64,000 nucleotides of DNA from Achromobacter xylosoxidans (lineage in GTDB: Bacteria; Pseudomonadota; Gammaproteobacteria; Burkholderiales; Burkholderiaceae_B), in the NCBI RefSeq assembly GCF_001457475.1, contig NZ_LN831029.1, forward strand, positions 434,001-498,000, read 5' to 3'. The number at the start of each line of letters is the position of its first letter. Position 1 is the stretch's first letter. The notes beneath the pieces are model-generated. The model did not search any database. It saw nothing but the letters and a program-made list of their open reading frames with translations, and was not told the DNA's origin. Below are positions 44,686-53,506 of the stretch, one piece after another. The translations under genes and the position numbers were made by a program.

Positions 44686-44756
44686 TATTTTCGGATTCGT
44701 CGCCGGTTTTTTTTGAGGCGGGCGATGGCCCCAGGAAAACCCCTAGCGCGCAATCA

Positions 44757-44785
44757 TTGCCCGATTCCTTTGATGCATCTAATAT
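44757..44785 (+). promoter_or_regulatory. Sigma70-type promoter of the gentisate operon
   Basis: TTGCCC (44757-44762), 17-bp spacer, TAATAT (44780-44785), about 41 bp before the ATG at 44826. It lies in an AT-rich island that contrasts with the GC-rich surroundings. Confidence 0.5.
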
Positions 44786-44795
44786 TTTCGAAAAT
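44784..44795. promoter_or_regulatory. Operator candidate ATTTTCGAAAAT at the gentisate promoter
   Basis: Perfect 12-bp palindrome touching the -10 and the likely transcript start; another palindrome GATGCATC (44772-44779) is in the spacer. Position suits repression, perhaps by the GntR or LysR protein encoded downstream. Confidence 0.4.
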
Positions 44796-44825
44796 CTTTT
44801 GATTTTTATAAAAAAGAGGCAAGGG

Positions 44826-45950
44826 ATGGAAGCGAACAGGTACGACGCCTATCGGGAAGACACCGCCGGCCGCGCCAACGTGGCGGACTCGCCGGAGCGC
44901 ATCGCCTATTACCAGGACCTGGCGCGACTCGAGACCGGCGCGCTCTGGACGGTGGCCAACAAGATCGAGCCGTGGGCGCCGCGCTCGGCGTCGGTGCCGG
45001 TGGTCTGGCGCTACCAGGAACTGCGCGGCCACGTGCTGCGCTCGGCCGAGCTGGTTTCTCCGGAAGAGGCCGGCCGCCGCGTGATCTACCTGAACAACCC
45101 GGGCCGGCGCGACGTTGCCGCCGCGGTCGGCTGGCTGTATTCGGGCCTGCAGGTGATGCGGCCGGGCGAACTGGCATCGGCGCACAAGCATTCGCATTCG
45201 GCGCTGCGCTTCATCATGGAAGGCAAGGGCGCCTTCACGGTGGTGGACGGCCACAAGATGACGCTGGGCGCGAACGACTTCGTGCTCACGCCCAACGGCA
45301 CCTGGCACGAGCACGGCGTGGCCGATGACGGCACCACCTGCATCTGGCAGGACGGCCTGGACATCCCGCTGGTCAACGCCTTCGAGGCCGGCTTCTACGC
45401 CGTGCATCCAGACCTGAACCAGACCGTGACGCACCCGGTGGACGACACCAGCGCGCTGTGGGGCAGCGCGGCGCTGCGGCCGCAGACGGCGGGCTGGACC
45501 AAGCCGTATTCGCCGCTCTTCAAGTACGAATGGGAGCCCACCTACGAAGCGCTGCGCCGCCACGCGCGGGTATCGGCGGGCAGCCCCTACGACGGCATCC
45601 TGATGGAATACACCAACCCGGCCACCGGCGGTCCGGTCATGCCGACCATCGGCGCCAGCATGCAGCTGCTGCGTCCGGGCGAGCACACCAAGGCCCACCG
45701 CCACACCGGCAGCTTCCTTTACCAGGTGGCCAAGGGCAGCGGCTTTTCGGTCATCGACGGCAAGCGCTACGACTGGACCGAGCGCGACATCTTCTGTGTG
45801 CCGTCCTGGGCCGTGCACGAGCACGCCAACCTGTCGTCCAACGACGACGCGTGCCTGTTCTGCTTCAACGACCTGCCGGTGATGCGCGCGCTGGCGCTGT
45901 ACCGCGAGGAAGCGGTCAAGGACAACGACGGCCACCAGAAACTGATCTAG
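44826..45950 (+). CDS. Gentisate 1,2-dioxygenase (bicupin)
   Basis: 374 aa. Fe(II) ring-cleavage enzyme turning gentisate into maleylpyruvate. Two cupin domains: the first with HKHSHSALRFIMEG (metal His ligands) and NGTWHEHG; the second with GEHTKAHRHTGSFLYQ and SWAVHEHAN. Length and motifs fit the gentisate/1-hydroxy-2-naphthoate dioxygenase family; salicylate or halogentisate activity cannot be excluded. GAGG lies before the ATG. First gene of the uptake/degradation run; an FAA-family hydrolase follows after 89 bp. Confidence 0.9.
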   Translation: MEANRYDAYREDTAGRANVADSPERIAYYQDLARLETGALWTVANKIEPWAPRSASVPVVWRYQELRGHVLRSAELVSPEEAGRRVIYLNNPGRRDVAAAVGWLYSGLQVMRPGELASAHKHSHSALRFIMEGKGAFTVVDGHKMTLGANDFVLTPNGTWHEHGVADDGTTCIWQDGLDIPLVNAFEAGFYAVHPDLNQTVTHPVDDTSALWGSAALRPQTAGWTKPYSPLFKYEWEPTYEALRRHARVSAGSPYDGILMEYTNPATGGPVMPTIGASMQLLRPGEHTKAHRHTGSFLYQVAKGSGFSVIDGKRYDWTERDIFCVPSWAVHEHANLSSNDDACLFCFNDLPVMRALALYREEAVKDNDGHQKLI

Positions 45951-46039
45951 CGGCTGCGCCAACCCCACTGAATTTTCATCCGCCGCCCGGCGCAAGCCGG
46001 GCGCCCGTCTCAACTCGTCTTGAATTTCCTGGAGTTCCT

Positions 46040-46951
46040 ATGCGCTTGGTAACTTTTCGCGCCCATCCCACCGCCGCCGCCCGCCTGGGCGCGCTGGCCG
46101 AAGGCTATGTGATCGACCTGGCCCTGCTGGGGCAAGCCGGCGGCGTCGCGCTGCCGGACGACATGCTGGCCTTCATCGACCTGGGCCCGGTAGCCGTGGC
46201 GCAGGCCTCGAAGCTGATGGAGTCGTACCGTGGCGCCTGGCCCGTGGGCACCGCGCTGCCGCAGGAGAACGTCAAGCTGCTGGCGCCGATTCCGCGTCCG
46301 CGCAAGAACATCTTCGGTATCGGCCTGAACTACGTCGAGCACGTTGCCGAATCGAGCCGCACGCTCGATACCTCGGCCGACCTGCCCAAGCAGCCGGTGA
46401 TCTTCTCCAAGCCGCCCACCACCGTGATCGGCCCGGGCGATGCCATCGAGCACAACGCCAAGATCACCCAACAACTGGACTGGGAAGTCGAACTGGCGGT
46501 GATCATGGGCCGCCGCGCCGCGCGCGTGGCCGAGGCCGACGCGCTGTCGTACGTGTTCGGCTACAGCGTGATGCTGGACATGAGCGCGCGCGACTGCCGC
46601 CGCGCCGGCCAGTGGATCTATTCCAAGGGCCAGGACACCTACGCGCCGTTCGGCCCTTGCATCGTCACGGCCGACGAGATCCCCGATCCGCAGGTACTGG
46701 ACCTGTGGCTGACGGTCAACGGCGAGAAGAAGCAGGGCTCGAACACGCGCCACATGCTGTTCAAGGTGCCGTTCCTGATTTCGGACATCAGCGCCGGCAT
46801 CACGCTGGAGCCGGGCGACATCATCGCCACCGGCACGCCCGAGGGCGTGGGCGCGGGCCGCAAGCCGCAGGAGTGGCTGTGGCCGGGCGACGTGGTGGTG
46901 GCGTGCGTGGAAGGCATCGGCACGCTGCGCCATCCGGTGGTGGCGGTCTAG
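46040..46951 (+). CDS. Fumarylacetoacetate hydrolase-family protein (maleyl-/fumarylpyruvate hydrolase)
   Basis: 303 aa. Metal ligands in the FAH fold: IGLNYVEHVAES, WEVELAVIMG (Glu), FGYSVMLDMSARDC, and C-terminal GDIIATGTPEGVGAG. Expected to split the ring-cleavage product of gentisate to pyruvate plus fumarate or malate. No glutathione-dependent maleylpyruvate isomerase is encoded nearby, so it may act directly on maleylpyruvate or the isomerase is elsewhere. GGAG precedes ATG 46040. Confidence 0.9.
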   Translation: MRLVTFRAHPTAAARLGALAEGYVIDLALLGQAGGVALPDDMLAFIDLGPVAVAQASKLMESYRGAWPVGTALPQENVKLLAPIPRPRKNIFGIGLNYVEHVAESSRTLDTSADLPKQPVIFSKPPTTVIGPGDAIEHNAKITQQLDWEVELAVIMGRRAARVAEADALSYVFGYSVMLDMSARDCRRAGQWIYSKGQDTYAPFGPCIVTADEIPDPQVLDLWLTVNGEKKQGSNTRHMLFKVPFLISDISAGITLEPGDIIATGTPEGVGAGRKPQEWLWPGDVVVACVEGIGTLRHPVVAV

Positions 46952-47009
46952 GCGAAATTCCGGCGCGCGTCGCGGGGCGGCGCGCGCGGCGGTCTCCAAG
47001 GGGAAAACA

Positions 47010-48179
47010 ATGATCAAGCAAACAATGTTGGCGGCGGGCCTGGCCTGGACGCTGGGTGGCGTGGCGCATGCGGCCGAGCCGGTCAGGATCGGCTTCATCG
47101 CCACGCTGTCGACGCCGGCCGGCTACATCGGCGAGGATGAGCGCGACGCGTTCAACCTGGCGATCAAGCAGGGCGGCGGCAAGCTGGGCGGGGTGCCGGT
47201 GCAACTGGTGATCGAGGACGATGGCCTGAAACCGGCCAACGCCAAGCAGGCGGCCGACCGGATGCTGCAGTCGGGCATCAAGCTGTTCACCGGCGTGAAC
47301 TTTTCGAATGTGCTGGCGGCGGTGGCGCCGGGCGTGGTCAAGTCGGGCGCGTTCTACGTCAGCCTGAACCCGGGCCCGTCGAGCTTCGCCGGCGAGAAGT
47401 GCGACCAGAATTATTTCGTCGCCTCGTACCAGAACGACGCCTTCCATACGGCGGGCGGCGTGGCCGCCAATGAACTGGGCTACAAGCGGGTGGCGCTGCT
47501 GGCGCCCAACTACCAGGCCGGGCGCGACGCCATCGAGGGCTTCAAGCGCACCTACAAGGGCGAGGTGGTCGCCGAGATCTACACCAAGCTGGACCAGTCG
47601 GACTTCTCGGTCGAACTGGCGCGGGTGCGGTCGCTGGCGCCCGACGCCGTCTACCAGTTCCATCCGGGCGGCACCGGCATCAACTTCGTCAAGCAGTACG
47701 CCGCGGCGGGCCTGAACAAGACCGTGCCGATGCTGATGCCGAGCTTCTCGATGGACGCGCGCATGATCAAGGCCACCGGCGACGCGGCGCTGGGCGCGTA
47801 CACCACCGGCATCTGGTCGCAGGATTTCGACAACCCGCAGTCCAAGGCCTTCGTGCAGGCCTTCAAGGAGGCCTACGGCCGCGTGCCCACCGACTATGCC
47901 ATGCAGGCCTACGACACGGCGCAACTGATCGGCGCGGGCCTGAAGGCCACCGGCGGCGACCTGTCGCGCCAGGCCGAGTTCCGCGCCGCGCTGCGCAAGC
48001 CGGAGTTTGCCTCGCTGCGCGGCAAGTTCAGCATGAACACCAACCAGCATCCGGTGCAGGACCTGTACCTGATGCGCATCGACAAGGACGCCGACGGCGG
48101 CCTGTCGCCGCACCTGGTACGCAAGCTGGTGTCCGATGACAAGGACGCCTATGCCCAATTCTGCAAGATGCCGTCATGA
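47010..48179 (+). CDS. livK: Liv-type ABC transporter substrate-binding protein
   Basis: 389 aa periplasmic protein. Signal peptide roughly residues 1-22 (MIKQTMLAAGLAWTLGGVAHA); family features PVRIGFIATLSTPAGYIGEDERDAFNLAIKQGGGKLGG, GVNFSNVLAAVAPGVVKSGAFYVS, and a type I Peripla_BP fold. LivK-like by fold, but in this operon it more likely binds an aromatic acid, amide or nitrile than branched-chain amino acids. Stop overlaps the permease start by 4 bp. Confidence 0.92.
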   Translation: MIKQTMLAAGLAWTLGGVAHAAEPVRIGFIATLSTPAGYIGEDERDAFNLAIKQGGGKLGGVPVQLVIEDDGLKPANAKQAADRMLQSGIKLFTGVNFSNVLAAVAPGVVKSGAFYVSLNPGPSSFAGEKCDQNYFVASYQNDAFHTAGGVAANELGYKRVALLAPNYQAGRDAIEGFKRTYKGEVVAEIYTKLDQSDFSVELARVRSLAPDAVYQFHPGGTGINFVKQYAAAGLNKTVPMLMPSFSMDARMIKATGDAALGAYTTGIWSQDFDNPQSKAFVQAFKEAYGRVPTDYAMQAYDTAQLIGAGLKATGGDLSRQAEFRAALRKPEFASLRGKFSMNTNQHPVQDLYLMRIDKDADGGLSPHLVRKLVSDDKDAYAQFCKMPS

Positions 48180-49090
48180 CCTTGCTCTTCGAACAGTTGC
48201 TCAACGGGCTGCAGTTCGGCGCGATGCTGTTCCTGCTGGCCGCCGGACTGACCCTGATCTTCGGGATCATGGGCGTGGTGAACCTGACCCACGGCTCGTT
48301 CTACATGGTGGGCGCGTACTGCGCGGCCTACGCCATCGGCAGCACCGGCTCGTTCCTGGCGGGCGTGCTGGCGGCGCTGCTGGGGGCGGGGCTGTACGGG
48401 CTGTCGGTCGAGGTGGTGGTGATCCGCAAGCTGTACAAGCGCGACCACCTCTACCAGGTGCTGGCCACCTTCGGCCTGCTGCTGTTCTCGAACGAGGCCG
48501 TCAGCCTGATCTTCGGCCGGCGCCCGCCGCTGGTGGGCATTCCGTCCTTCCTGGAAGGCGCGGTGACGCTGGCGCCGGGGTTCCAGTATCCACTGATCCG
48601 GCTGTCGTTCATCGCCGTCGGCGCGCTGGTGGCGGTGGGGCTGTGGTGGCTGGTGAACCGCACCCGCATCGGCATGCTGATCCGCGCCGGCGCCGATGAC
48701 CGCGAAATGGTCGACGCGCTGGGGATCGACATCAAGAAGCTCTACACCCTGGTGTTTGGTTTGGGCGCGCTGCTGTGCGGGCTGGCGGGCGTGATGGCGG
48801 CGCCGCTGCTGGCGGTGGAGATCGGCATGGGCGAGCGCATCCTCATCACTACCTTCGTGGTCATCGTGATCGGTGGCGTGGGCTCGGTGCGCGGCGCGCT
48901 GGCGGGGGCGCTGCTGGTGGGCATGGTCGACAGCATGGGGCGGGCCTTCCTGCCGCAGCTGCTGGGCGCGGTGTTCTCGCCGGCCACGGCGGATCCGCTG
49001 GCCGCGGGCCTGGCGTCGGCCAGTATCTATGTGTTGATGGCGATCGTGCTGATCGCCAAGCCGGGCGGGCTGTTCCCGGCGCGAGGATGA
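48176..49090 (+). CDS. livH: Branched-chain-type ABC transporter permease LivH
   Basis: 304 aa inner-membrane protein, about 8 helices. LivH hallmarks: LLNGLQFGAMLFLLAAGLTLIFGIMGVVNLTHG at the N-terminus and a coupling helix around RAGADDREMVDALGIDIKKLYT, then GGVGSVRGALAGALLVG. Forms the channel with LivM. Overlaps livK by 4 bp and is overlapped or abutted by livM, so translation is coupled. Confidence 0.93.
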   Translation: MTLLFEQLLNGLQFGAMLFLLAAGLTLIFGIMGVVNLTHGSFYMVGAYCAAYAIGSTGSFLAGVLAALLGAGLYGLSVEVVVIRKLYKRDHLYQVLATFGLLLFSNEAVSLIFGRRPPLVGIPSFLEGAVTLAPGFQYPLIRLSFIAVGALVAVGLWWLVNRTRIGMLIRAGADDREMVDALGIDIKKLYTLVFGLGALLCGLAGVMAAPLLAVEIGMGERILITTFVVIVIGGVGSVRGALAGALLVGMVDSMGRAFLPQLLGAVFSPATADPLAAGLASASIYVLMAIVLIAKPGGLFPARG

Positions 49091-49092
49091 TG

Positions 49093-50073
49093 ATGGCAAA
49101 GACACTTTCGAATCGCGCGCGCTGGGGGCTGGCCGGGCTGATCCTGCTGCTGGCGTTGCCGGGCGCGGCGGCGGCCACCGACACGCCGTTCCTGATCGGC
49201 GTGGTGACGCGCTTCCTGATCTACGGCCTGGCCGCGGTCAGCCTGGACCTGGTGATCGGCTACGGCGCCATGGTCAGCTTCGGCCACGCGATGTTCTTCG
49301 GGCTGGGCGGCTATGCGGTGGGCATCATCGCCTTCCACACCACCGAAGCCGGACCGCTGTTCGGCTGGGCCGGCAGCAACGCCGCGCTGGTGGTGTGGCC
49401 GATCGCGCTGGCGGTGTGCGCGCTGGCGGGCTGGCTGTTCGGTTATCTGGCGCTGCGCACGCGCGGCGTGCAGTTCATCATGATCACGCTGGCGTTCGGG
49501 CAGATGGTGTATTTCATCCTGGTGTCGCTGCAGTTCTATGGCGGCGACGACGGGCTGATGATCTCGCAGCGCAATGTGCTGCCGGGCCTGAACCTGGAGA
49601 ATCCGCTGACGTTCTACTACGTCTGCCTGGCGCTGCTGACGGTGTGGACGCTGCTGTGCATCCGCGTCACCAACTCGCGCTTCGGCATGGTGCTGCAGGC
49701 GCTGCGCCAGAGCGAGCGGCGCGCCATCAACCTGGGCGTGGCGCCCACGCCGTATCGCCTGAGCGCCTTCGTGCTGTCGGCGGTGGGCACGGGGCTGGCG
49801 GGCGTGCTGTGGGCCAACTATGCCGGGCTGGTGACGCCGGACATGGCGGCCTGGACCAAGTCGGGCGAGCTGATGGCCATCGTCATCCTCGGCGGCGTGG
49901 GCACGCTGCTGGGTCCGATCGCGGGCGCGGCGGTGTTCCTGGGGCTGGAGCAGATGCTGTCGTCGCTGACCGAGCATTGGCTGCTGTACATGGGGCCGGT
50001 GCTGGTGCTGGTCGTGCTGTGGGGGCAGAAAGGGCTGTTCGGTCGCTTGCTGGAGACGCGCCATGCGGATTGA
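49093..50073 (+). CDS. livM: Branched-chain-type ABC transporter permease LivM
   Basis: 326 aa, about 9 helices, with the LivM motifs GYGAMVSFGHAMFFGLGGYAVG, RVTNSRFGMVLQALRQSERRAINLGV (coupling loop) and GGVGTLLGPIAGA. Three ATGs in a row (49087, 49090, 49093) follow GAGG; the third has the best spacing and is chosen. The first ATG overlaps the livH stop. Its stop is followed immediately by repeat copy B, so the otherwise tight operon opens to a 94-bp gap here. Confidence 0.92.
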   Translation: MAKTLSNRARWGLAGLILLLALPGAAAATDTPFLIGVVTRFLIYGLAAVSLDLVIGYGAMVSFGHAMFFGLGGYAVGIIAFHTTEAGPLFGWAGSNAALVVWPIALAVCALAGWLFGYLALRTRGVQFIMITLAFGQMVYFILVSLQFYGGDDGLMISQRNVLPGLNLENPLTFYYVCLALLTVWTLLCIRVTNSRFGMVLQALRQSERRAINLGVAPTPYRLSAFVLSAVGTGLAGVLWANYAGLVTPDMAAWTKSGELMAIVILGGVGTLLGPIAGAAVFLGLEQMLSSLTEHWLLYMGPVLVLVVLWGQKGLFGRLLETRHAD

Positions 50074-50155
50074 ACCCACCCCCGAAGCGCTGCGCGCTCC
50101 CCCCTCAAGGGGGCATGCCGACGGCCCGGCGGAGCCGGCTCCGTGGCATCCCGAT
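50074..50155 (+). repeat. 82-bp intercistronic repeat, copy B
   Basis: Same element as copy A (15396-15477), 76 of 82 positions identical, in the same orientation relative to transcription. It begins at the livM stop codon and lies before livG, that is, again after the last permease gene and before the first ATPase gene of an ABC importer. Contains the same three palindromic blocks. Confidence 0.85.
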
Positions 50156-50167
50156 GAGGCATCGAAC

Positions 50168-50923
50168 ATGCAGACACTGTTGCGGCTATCCGGGCTGCGC
50201 AAGGCCTTCGACGCGGTCGTCGCCACCAACGGCGTGGATCTGGACGTGCGCGCCGGCGAGATCCACGCCATCATCGGCCCGAACGGCGCCGGCAAGTCGA
50301 CGCTGATCGCGCAGATCTGCGGCGAGATCCGGCCGGACTCGGGCACCATCGAGCTGGACGGGCGCGATGTGACGGCGCTGCGCGCCTTCGAGCGGGCCCG
50401 CCTGGGGCTGGGCCGCTCGTTCCAGATCACCGAGCTGTGCCAGGAATACACCGCGCTGGAAAACGTGATCCTGTCCAGCATGCTCAAGGGCGGCCGCGCC
50501 TTTGGCGCATGGTCCGATCCGCGCCGCGATGCCGGCCTGAAGGCGCAGGCGATGCAATGGCTGACGCACGTCGGGCTGGCGGAGCGCCGCCACGTGCGCA
50601 CCGCCGACCTGGCGCACGGCGAGAAGCGCCAGCTCGAACTGGCGGTGGCGCTGGCGCGTTCGCCGCGCCTGTTGCTGCTGGACGAGCCCATGGCCGGCAT
50701 GGGGCCGGAAGAATCCGCGCGCATGACGCGCCTGCTGCTGGGCATGAAGGGCGACTACGGCATCCTGCTGGTGGAACACGACATGGATGCGGTGTTCGCG
50801 CTGGCCGACCGCATCAGCGTGCTGGTCTACGGCAAGGTGGTGTTCAGCGGCGCGCCCGACGAGGTGCGGCGCCATCCGGAAGTGCGCGCCGCCTACCTGG
50901 GAGAAGAACATGTTGAAGGTTGA
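50168..50923 (+). CDS. livG: Branched-chain-type ABC transporter ATP-binding protein LivG
   Basis: 251 aa. Walker A GPNGAGKST, signature LAHGEKRQLELAVALA, Walker B LLLLDEPMAGM, H-loop LVEHDMDAVF. The LivG-type start MQTLLRLSGLRKAFDAVV sets ATG 50168; the frame upstream runs through the repeat and is not coding. The frame ends 14 bp inside livF. Confidence 0.93.
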   Translation: MQTLLRLSGLRKAFDAVVATNGVDLDVRAGEIHAIIGPNGAGKSTLIAQICGEIRPDSGTIELDGRDVTALRAFERARLGLGRSFQITELCQEYTALENVILSSMLKGGRAFGAWSDPRRDAGLKAQAMQWLTHVGLAERRHVRTADLAHGEKRQLELAVALARSPRLLLLDEPMAGMGPEESARMTRLLLGMKGDYGILLVEHDMDAVFALADRISVLVYGKVVFSGAPDEVRRHPEVRAAYLGEEHVEG

Positions 50924-51602
50924 GGGCCTGACCGGCGGCTACGGGTCGAGCAAGGTGCTTTTCGGCATGGCCTTCGAGGCCGCCGAGGGCGAGGTGATCT
51001 CGCTGATCGGCCGCAACGGCATGGGCAAGACCACCACCATCAAGACGCTGATGGGCATGCTGCCGGCCACCGGCGGACAGGTCCAGTTCCGCGGCCAGAC
51101 GCTGGCGCGGCCCGCGCCCAGCGCGGTGGCGCGGCTGGGCGTGGGGCTGGTGCCGGAAGGGCGGCGCGTGTTCGGCTCGCTGACGGTGGAAGAAAACCTG
51201 GTGGCGACCTCGCGCGCCGCGCCGGGTGGCTGGGACCTGGCGCGCGTCTACGCGCTGTTCCCGCGCCTGAAGGAGCGCCGCGCGCAGTCGTCGCGCACGC
51301 TGTCGGGCGGCGAGCAGCAGATGCTGGTGGTCGGCCGCGCGCTCATGACCAATCCCAAGCTGCTGATCCTGGACGAGGCCACCGAAGGGCTTGCCCCGCT
51401 GATCCGCCAGGAAATCTGGCGTTGCCTGCGGGCGCTGAAGGCCGAGGGCCAGACCATCCTGGTGATCGACAAGAACCTGCCCGAGATGGCGACGCTGGTG
51501 GACCGCCACTACATCGTCGACAAGGGCCGCGTGGCCTGGTCGGGCGCGCCCGCGGAACTGTCCGCGCAGCCCGAACTGGCGCAACGCTATCTCGGCATCT
51601 GA
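50910..51602 (+). CDS. livF: Branched-chain-type ABC transporter ATP-binding protein LivF
   Basis: 230 aa. Walker A GRNGMGKTT, signature LSGGEQQMLVVGRAL, Walker B LLILDEATEGLAP, and LVIDKNLPEM in the H-loop position, where Lys-Asn replaces the usual His; this variant needs checking but the rest is intact. ATG 50910 with GAGAAG upstream; overlaps livG by 14 bp. The nitrilase gene follows after 20 bp. Confidence 0.92.
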   Translation: MLKVEGLTGGYGSSKVLFGMAFEAAEGEVISLIGRNGMGKTTTIKTLMGMLPATGGQVQFRGQTLARPAPSAVARLGVGLVPEGRRVFGSLTVEENLVATSRAAPGGWDLARVYALFPRLKERRAQSSRTLSGGEQQMLVVGRALMTNPKLLILDEATEGLAPLIRQEIWRCLRALKAEGQTILVIDKNLPEMATLVDRHYIVDKGRVAWSGAPAELSAQPELAQRYLGI

Positions 51603-51622
51603 CCGCTAAAGGAGCCACACGC

Positions 51623-52660
51623 ATGTTGAACCTGCCCGTCTTCAAGGCCGCCGCCGTCCAGGCGGCCCCCGTGTTCCTGGACACCGACGCCACCGTCGAC
51701 AAGACCTGCGCGCTGATCGCCGAGGCCGCCGGCAACGGCGCCAGCCTGGTGGCCTTTCCCGAGGTGTTCGTCTCGGCCTATCCCTACTGGAGCTGGGTGA
51801 TGAACCCGGTGCAGGGCAGTCCGTGGTTCGAAAAGCTGTGCAAGAGCGCGATCGAGCTGCCCGGGCCCGAGATCCGCCGCATTGCGCAAGCCGCGCGCCA
51901 GCACCGCGTCAACGTGGTGGTGGGCGTGAACGAGCGCAGCCGCCACGGCGTCGGCACGATCTACAACACCATGGTCTTCATCAACGACGAAGGCCGCATC
52001 CTGGGCCGCCATCGCAAGCTGGTGCCGACCTGGGCCGAAAAGCTGACCTGGGCCCATGGCGATGGCGAATCGCTGCGCGTGTACGACACATCCGTCGGCA
52101 AGCTCGGCGGCCTGGCCTGCGGCGAGAACACCAACACGCTGGCGCGCTTCTCGCTGCTGGCGCAGGGCGAGATGGTGCACGTCGCCAGCTATATCTCGCT
52201 GCCGGTGGCGCCGCCCGATTACGACATGGCCGAAGCCATCCGGCTGCGGGCGGCGGCGCATTCGTTCGAGGGCAAGGTGTTCACGGTGGTGTCGTGCTCG
52301 ACCATTTCCACCGAGATCCAGGACGCCATCAGCGCCAGCCATCCGGAGGCGCGCGAGATGCTGGCGCGCCGCAACAGCGCGTTTTCGGGAATATTGGGGC
52401 CGGACGGGCGCGTGATCGGCGAGCCGCTGGTCGACGACGAAGGCATCGTCTACGCCGACATCGACCTGTCGCGCTGCATCCAGCCGCGCCAGATGCACGA
52501 CATCGTGGGTCACTACAACCGTTTCGACGTGTTCGACCTGCGGGTGAACCGGCGCCCGCTGCAGGCGGCGCGCTACGACGACCTGGCCGAAGCGGGCGCC
52601 GCCGACCTGGATGGCGACTTCGAACCGCTGCCCGACTCGCCGCGCGAGGCACGGGGGTGA
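51623..52660 (+). CDS. Nitrilase (carbon-nitrogen hydrolase family)
   Basis: 345 aa. The catalytic Glu-Lys-Cys triad is E47 (AFPEVFV), K132 (HRKLVPT) and C166 (GGLACGENTN). Size and the PTWAEKLTW and CGEN context fit true nitrilases, which turn R-CN into R-COOH and ammonia, rather than amidases or cyanide hydratases. AAAGGAG precedes the ATG. Its place directly behind a complete importer and gentisate genes suggests it acts on the imported nitrile to give an aromatic acid. Confidence 0.9.
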   Translation: MLNLPVFKAAAVQAAPVFLDTDATVDKTCALIAEAAGNGASLVAFPEVFVSAYPYWSWVMNPVQGSPWFEKLCKSAIELPGPEIRRIAQAARQHRVNVVVGVNERSRHGVGTIYNTMVFINDEGRILGRHRKLVPTWAEKLTWAHGDGESLRVYDTSVGKLGGLACGENTNTLARFSLLAQGEMVHVASYISLPVAPPDYDMAEAIRLRAAAHSFEGKVFTVVSCSTISTEIQDAISASHPEAREMLARRNSAFSGILGPDGRVIGEPLVDDEGIVYADIDLSRCIQPRQMHDIVGHYNRFDVFDLRVNRRPLQAARYDDLAEAGAADLDGDFEPLPDSPREARG

Positions 52661-52744
52661 GGGCGGCCGCGCCGCGGGTAGAATGGGCCGCCTGAGCGCC
52701 CACCGGCCGCGCCGCCGAACGCCAGCTGACATCTGGAGAGCACG

Positions 52745-53506
52745 TTGAAGCCAAGAATCAAAGCGTCCCGCCAGGACGAGCCCGGCGCCGACGGGAGCGC
52801 CGAGGTAGAGGAAATCACGCTGTCCGAGCAGGTCTACCGCCTGCTCCGGCGCGACATCATGAGCGGCGCGTTCGCGCCGGGCCAGTCGCTGCGCCTGGAA
52901 TTGCTCAAGCAACGCTACGGCAGCAGCTTTTCCCCGATTCGCGAGGCCCTGAACCGGCTGCGCAGCGAACGCATGGTGATCACCACCACCTCGCGCGGCT
53001 TTCGCATCGCGCCGCTGTCGGTCGAGGAAATGTGGGACGCCTGCGAAACCCGCATCCTGATCGACTGCGACGCGCTGCGGCGCTCGCTGGCCAATGCCGA
53101 CGACGCCTGGGAGGCGCGGCTGGTCGGCGCCTACCACGCGTTGACGCGGGCCGCGCAGCGCGCCGGCGAGGCCGTGCCGCCCAGCCAGGAACTGGAGGAA
53201 TCGCTCGAGGCGCGCCATCTGGACTTCCACCATGCGCTGATCGGCGCCTGCCGCTCGCACTGGCTGCTGGACCTGTCCACGCAGCTGTACGCGCAGACCG
53301 AGCGCTACCGGCGCCCGGCGCGCGCCGGCGCCACCGCCTACGGCCCCGAACGCAATGTCGACGACGAACACCGCCAGCTGCTGGAGGCGGCGCTGTCGCG
53401 CGACGTCGAGCGGTCGGTGGAAATGCTGGCGGCGCATTACCGCAAGACGGCGCAGTTCATCGAACACATCATTTCCCAGGAAGACAGGCAGGCCATTCAT
53501 GCGTGA
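52745..53506 (+). CDS. GntR-family (FadR/FCD subfamily) transcriptional regulator
   Basis: 253 aa from a TTG start with GGAG upstream. Winged HTH (TLSEQVYRLLRRDIMSGAFAPGQSLRLELLKQRYG, then SFSPIREALNRLRSERMVI) and a C-terminal FCD domain with the metal/ligand pattern DFHHALIGACRS and DEHRQLLEAAL. Likely repressor of this catabolic operon. It overlaps the next gene by 8 bp. Confidence 0.9.
   Translation: MKPRIKASRQDEPGADGSAEVEEITLSEQVYRLLRRDIMSGAFAPGQSLRLELLKQRYGSSFSPIREALNRLRSERMVITTTSRGFRIAPLSVEEMWDACETRILIDCDALRRSLANADDAWEARLVGAYHALTRAAQRAGEAVPPSQELEESLEARHLDFHHALIGACRSHWLLDLSTQLYAQTERYRRPARAGATAYGPERNVDDEHRQLLEAALSRDVERSVEMLAAHYRKTAQFIEHIISQEDRQAIHA

Noticed and set aside
44619..44753. 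45-residue N-terminal extension of the 86-aa protein
   Set aside because: It would run through the LexA-type box and lacks a ribosome-binding site, whereas the GTG at 44618 has AGGAG at ideal spacing.
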